Below are positions 8,675 to 10,764 of a stretch of DNA of 10,764 nt, piece after piece. A model generated the notes under the pieces. It saw only the letters and a program-made list of their open reading frames with translations. It ran no database searches and had not been told where the DNA came from. How positions within the stretch are numbered: position 1 is the stretch's first letter; the number at the start of each line of letters is the position of its first letter. The translations under genes and the position numbers were made by a program. Source of the DNA: an uncultured Streptococcus sp. (GTDB taxonomy: Bacteria > Bacillota > Bacilli > Lactobacillales > Streptococcaceae); NCBI RefSeq assembly GCF_943912555.1, contig NZ_CALTUR010000063.1, positions 1 to 10,764 of the forward strand. The letters run 5' to 3'.

Positions 8675-9171
8675 TAGGCTTTCTCCCCAAACATTGTAAA
8701 GTCCCATTCTGTCTTTTCAAGCAAAATAGCGACAAATTGTTCCAAATAATCTCGATCCATAGCATCATAATCATCAATCTCTGAAGAATCCAAATCCAGA
8801 ACTCCAAGTAATTGACCATTCTTTATCATCGGCACAACAATTTCACTTTTAGCTCGACTATCACAAGAAATATAGTTGGGATAAGTTGTTACATCACCAA
8901 CCAGAACAGTTTCCTGAAAATGAGCTGCCTCCCCACAAACACCCTTGCCTAGTGCAATACGGATACAGGAAACACCTCCTTGGAAGGGACCTAAAATCAA
9001 TTCCTCTCCATCGAACAAATAAAAGCCTGCAAATACAGTATTGGAAAAGCGTGATTTTAAAAGAGCACTGGCGTTGGAAAGATTAGCCAAGACATTGGTT
9101 TCACCTTCCAATAAAAAAGAGAGCTCTTCATTTAACATTTGATAACGCGATTGTTTTTCTGATTCTAACAT
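8674..9171 (-). CDS. GAF-domain free methionine-(R)-sulfoxide reductase
   Basis: The 165-aa protein is a single GAF domain of the fRMsr family (E. coli YebR/MsrC), which reduces free methionine-(R)-sulfoxide with thioredoxin as donor. The three family cysteines are present as Cys69 (GGVSCIRI), Cys79 (GKGVCGEAA) and Cys103 (YISCDS); their spacing of 10 and 24 residues equals that of E. coli Cys84, Cys94 and Cys118. The SEIVVP and GVLDLDS motifs complete the active-site fold. The ATG has no ribosome binding site but lies six bases after an extended -10 box, suggesting a leaderless mRNA. The stop overlaps the dnaX start by one base (TAATG), so the two are co-transcribed and probably translationally coupled. 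A regulatory GAF role is unlikely given the intact cysteines. Confidence 0.9.
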   Translation of the reverse strand: MLESEKQSRYQMLNEELSFLLEGETNVLANLSNASALLKSRFSNTVFAGFYLFDGEELILGPFQGGVSCIRIALGKGVCGEAAHFQETVLVGDVTTYPNYISCDSRAKSEIVVPMIKNGQLLGVLDLDSSEIDDYDAMDRDYLEQFVAILLEKTEWDFTMFGEKA

Positions 9172-9177
9172 AGAACT

Positions 9178-9186
9178 ATTATATCA
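9178..9186 (-). promoter_or_regulatory. Extended -10 promoter of the sulfoxide reductase-dnaX operon (leaderless)
   Basis: On the - strand TGaTATAAT is a perfect extended -10 box. Six bases (AGTTCT) separate it from the ATG, so the predicted first transcribed base is the A of the ATG. There is no Shine-Dalgarno. The -35 region at 17-bp spacing falls in the T-run of the rpsA terminator and is poor. Confidence 0.7.
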
Positions 9187-9198
9187 AAAAAGACTTAC

Positions 9199-9239
9199 AG
9201 ACAAAAGAAAAATCCCTTGTTTAGAAAACAAAGGATTTT
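9199..9239 (-). terminator. Rho-independent terminator of rpsA
   Basis: On the - strand AAAATCC-T-TTGTTT (9239-9226) pairs with AAACAA-G-GGATTTT (9222-9209): 13 pairs with one internal mismatch around a three-base loop. A T-rich tail (TTTTTCTTTTG) follows. It begins 17 nt after the rpsA stop, marking the end of that transcript. Confidence 0.88.
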
Positions 9240-9256
9240 GTGAATTTTCAATTTGA

Positions 9257-10459
9257 TTAAAGTTCGATATCACCGAACAAGTCAGCCATTGAGAATCCTG
9301 TTTGTGTTTCTGGAAGTTCGAAATCACGTTTTTCTTGACGTTTTGGACGACGTGGACGTGGAGCACGTTTTTCTCCTTTTTGTCCTTCTTCTTGAGCTGG
9401 ACGCTCTTCAAGAGCTTTGATAGAAAGTGATACGCGCTCTGCATCTGCGTTAACTTCAAGAACTTTAACTTGAACTTCTTGACCAACTTTAAGAGCTTCT
9501 TTTGGATTTTCAATACGTTTGTGTGAAATTTGTGATACGTGAACAAGTCCATCGATACCTGGCAATACTTCAACAAATGCACCGAAGTCAGTCAAACGTT
9601 TAACTGTTCCTTCTACTACATCACCTTTAGCCAATTTTTGCTCAACGCCATCCCATGGTCCAGGTGTTGTTGCTTTAAGTGAAAGTGATACACGTCCTTC
9701 TTCTTCGTTAAGATCAAGAATTTTCACTTCAATTTCTTCACCAACAGTTACAACTGATTTTGGTGAAACGTTACGTTCGTGTGACAATTCAGTCAAGTGA
9801 ACCAATCCGTCAACACCACCAAGATCGATGAAAGCACCGAAGCTTGTAATACGAGCAACTTTACCAGTTACTACATCACCAACAGCCAATTTACCGAATA
9901 CTTCAGCGCGAGCTGCTGCTGTAGCTGCTTCAACAACTTCACGACGTGAAAGGATGAAGCGGTTTTCTTTAGCGTCAACTTCTTTGATTTTAGCGTCAAA
10001 TTCTTGACCTACAAAACGCTCAGTGTTACGTACGAAACGAGTATCCAACATTGAAGCTGGGATAAATCCACGAACACCTTCAAATTCTACTGAAAGTCCA
10101 CCTTTAACGGCACGAGTTCCTTTAACAGTAACAACTTCTTCTTCGCGACCAACAAGTTTGTCCCATGCTTTGCGAGCTTCAAGGCGTTTTTTAGATACAA
10201 GGTATGTAACTGTATCAGTATCTTTACCAACTACTTGACGAAGTACAAGAACATCCAATACTTCTCCTACTTTAACAAAGTCATTGATATCTGCATCGCG
10301 ATCGTTTGTCAATTCGCGAAGAGTCAAGACACCTTCAACACCAGTTCCAGAGATTGCAACGTTAGCTTGAGTCGCATCAACTGTCAATACTTCAGCACTA
10401 ACAACATCACCAGTCTCAACTTGGCTAACGCTATTTAGCAAATCTTCAAATTCGTTCAT
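9257..10459 (-). CDS. rpsA: 30S ribosomal protein S1 (four S1 domains)
   Basis: This 400-aa protein is the Gram-positive short form of S1, an RNA-binding protein that helps mRNA load on the 30S subunit. It has four OB-fold S1 repeats at about 15-90, 105-172, 192-262 and 277-348; the last two are canonical, with VTGKVARITSFGAFIDLGG (197-215) and GTVKRLTDFGAFVEVLPG (284-301) followed by DGLVH. E. coli S1 has six repeats. A basic tail (353-378, rich in Lys, Arg and Pro) and the acidic end FSMADLFGDIEL follow. The start is set by GGAGGA eight bases upstream of the ATG. Codon use is strongly biased to a few codons, as expected for a highly expressed ribosomal gene. It has its own terminator and is preceded by tRNA genes. 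Confidence 0.94.
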   Translation of the reverse strand: MNEFEDLLNSVSQVETGDVVSAEVLTVDATQANVAISGTGVEGVLTLRELTNDRDADINDFVKVGEVLDVLVLRQVVGKDTDTVTYLVSKKRLEARKAWDKLVGREEEVVTVKGTRAVKGGLSVEFEGVRGFIPASMLDTRFVRNTERFVGQEFDAKIKEVDAKENRFILSRREVVEAATAAARAEVFGKLAVGDVVTGKVARITSFGAFIDLGGVDGLVHLTELSHERNVSPKSVVTVGEEIEVKILDLNEEEGRVSLSLKATTPGPWDGVEQKLAKGDVVEGTVKRLTDFGAFVEVLPGIDGLVHVSQISHKRIENPKEALKVGQEVQVKVLEVNADAERVSLSIKALEERPAQEEGQKGEKRAPRPRRPKRQEKRDFELPETQTGFSMADLFGDIEL

Positions 10460-10478
10460 CTAAAAAATCCTCCAACAA

Positions 10479-10499
10479 TCAAGTTTTTCTTAAACTTGA
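10479..10499 (-). other. Hairpin upstream of the rpsA ribosome binding site
   Basis: TCAAGTTT and AAACTTGA form a perfect 8-bp stem around five bases. The hairpin ends five bases before the GGAGGA site of rpsA and has no U-tract. It could be part of an autoregulatory leader, as S1 often controls its own translation, but that is inference. If transcription starts at the promoter candidate nearest to rpsA, near 10497, part of the stem would not be transcribed. Confidence 0.4.
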
Positions 10500-10503
10500 C
10501 ATA

Positions 10504-10532
10504 CTTATAATTTTTTTCCTAAGCACCCGCAA
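10504..10532 (-). promoter_or_regulatory. Candidate rpsA promoter
   Basis: On the - strand TTGCGG (10532-10527) and TATAAG (10509-10504) are 17 bp apart. The -35 matches the consensus at three positions and the -10 at five. A second -10-like TATAAT (10567-10562) lacks a -35. The region between tRNA-Gln and rpsA must contain a promoter or be read through from the tRNAs; this is the best single candidate. Confidence 0.4.
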
Positions 10533-10565
10533 GGACATGTTTATATCGTTCACGTCTTTCAATTA

Positions 10566-10604
10566 TAAAAATAAAATACCCTAAGATATTTTGCTTTTTA
10601 TCTT
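10566..10604 (-). terminator. Possible weak terminator after tRNA-Gln
   Basis: On the - strand AAGATA (10604-10599) and TATCTT (10588-10583) pair around an AT-rich ten-base loop, followed by AGGG and a T-rich stretch (TATTTTATTTTTA). It lies 17 nt after tRNA-Gln. The stem is AT-rich and short, so termination may be inefficient and some readthrough into rpsA is possible. Confidence 0.35.
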
Positions 10605-10620
10605 GATCATTACCTAAGAA

Positions 10621-10692
10621 CTGGGGTAGCTGGATTCGAACCAACGCATGAGGGAGTCAAAGTCCCTTGCCTTACCGCTTGGCTATACCCCA
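10621..10692 (-). tRNA. tRNA-Gln (anticodon UUG)
   Basis: The 72-nt gene folds into a full cloverleaf on the - strand. The acceptor is TGGGGTA/TACCCCA with discriminator G, the D stem GCC/GGC, the anticodon stem AGGGA/TCCCT with loop CTTTGAC (anticodon TTG), and the T arm GTTGG-TTCGAAT-CCAGC. CCA is not encoded and must be added after transcription. It follows tRNA-Tyr by nine bases, so the two belong to one tRNA operon. Confidence 0.96.
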
Positions 10693-10701
10693 TTGATGAA
10701 A

Positions 10702-10764
10702 TGGAGAGAGAGGGATTCGAACCCCCGAACCCGAAGGAGCGGATTTACAGTCCGCCGCGTTTAG
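10702..10764 (-). tRNA. tRNA-Tyr (anticodon GUA), 5' end outside the window
   Basis: The 3' 63 nt of a class II tRNA are present on the - strand. The anticodon stem GCGGA/TCCGC encloses the loop CTGTAAA (anticodon GTA). A long variable arm (around TCCTTCGGGTTC), the T arm GGGGG-TTCGAAT-CCCTC and the acceptor strand TCTCTCC with discriminator A follow. CCA is not encoded. The 5' acceptor strand and D arm are cut off by the window edge. Confidence 0.93.

Noticed and set aside
8675..8707. Longer DnaX start at 8707
   Set aside because: The extra 11 residues overlap the upstream gene in another frame; [10 protein letters not shown] at 8674 is the family start and has GGGGAG upstream.
9184..9582. 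Lysine-rich 132-aa reading on the - strand
   Set aside because: It is an out-of-frame reading of the 3' end of rpsA and runs through the rpsA terminator; composition reflects the frame shift.
10496..10511. TTGACA and TATAAT on the + strand between rpsA and tRNA-Gln
   Set aside because: Both hexamers are perfect but only four bases apart, far from the needed 16-18, and no + strand gene follows.

Overview
This window is core chromosome of a streptococcus of the mitis group (S. pneumoniae, S. mitis or a close relative). The evidence is low-GC DNA, a BOX element (a repeat typical of pneumococcus and its relatives), a PBP3-type D,D-carboxypeptidase, a SUF operon that uses SufU instead of SufA, a four-domain ribosomal S1 protein and a DUF3272-like small membrane protein. 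I recognise the families from sequence and have not confirmed them by search.

Layout from left to right: dacA (PBP3) on the + strand at 20-1261, ending in a hairpin terminator. A 190-bp convergent intergenic region (1262-1451) follows, holding the terminator, a 105-bp BOX element without boxB, and interleaved inverted repeats flanking that BOX. Every other gene is on the - strand. In transcription order these are a tRNA-Tyr (cut by the window edge), tRNA-Gln, rpsA (S1), a free methionine-(R)-sulfoxide reductase overlapping dnaX (clamp-loader tau subunit), a 64-aa two-helix membrane protein, and the suf operon sufC-sufD-sufS-sufU-sufB. No gene-free stretch exceeds 300 bases.

How the genes work together: SufS takes sulfur from cysteine, SufU accepts it, and the SufBCD scaffold/ATPase assembles Fe-S clusters. 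The five genes are tightly packed (gaps of 27, 10, -14 and 57 nt), so they should form one transcript from an extended -10 promoter directly after the terminator of the small membrane-protein gene. rpsA and dnaX serve translation and replication, the sulfoxide reductase serves oxidative repair, and PBP3 trims peptidoglycan pentapeptides.

I see no undescribed multi-gene system. The non-routine signals are regulatory: three genes (dacA, the sulfoxide reductase and the DUF3272-like gene) have no Shine-Dalgarno and carry an extended -10 box 6-9 nt before their ATG, suggesting leaderless mRNAs. There is also a perfect 8-bp stem-loop starting at the sufU stop codon, a pseudoknot-like repeat arrangement around the BOX at the sufB 3' end, terminators fused to the next promoter, and a hairpin just upstream of rpsA. 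Start codons for sufB, sufU, sufC and dnaX were set at internal ATGs with good ribosome binding sites rather than at the longest possible frame.
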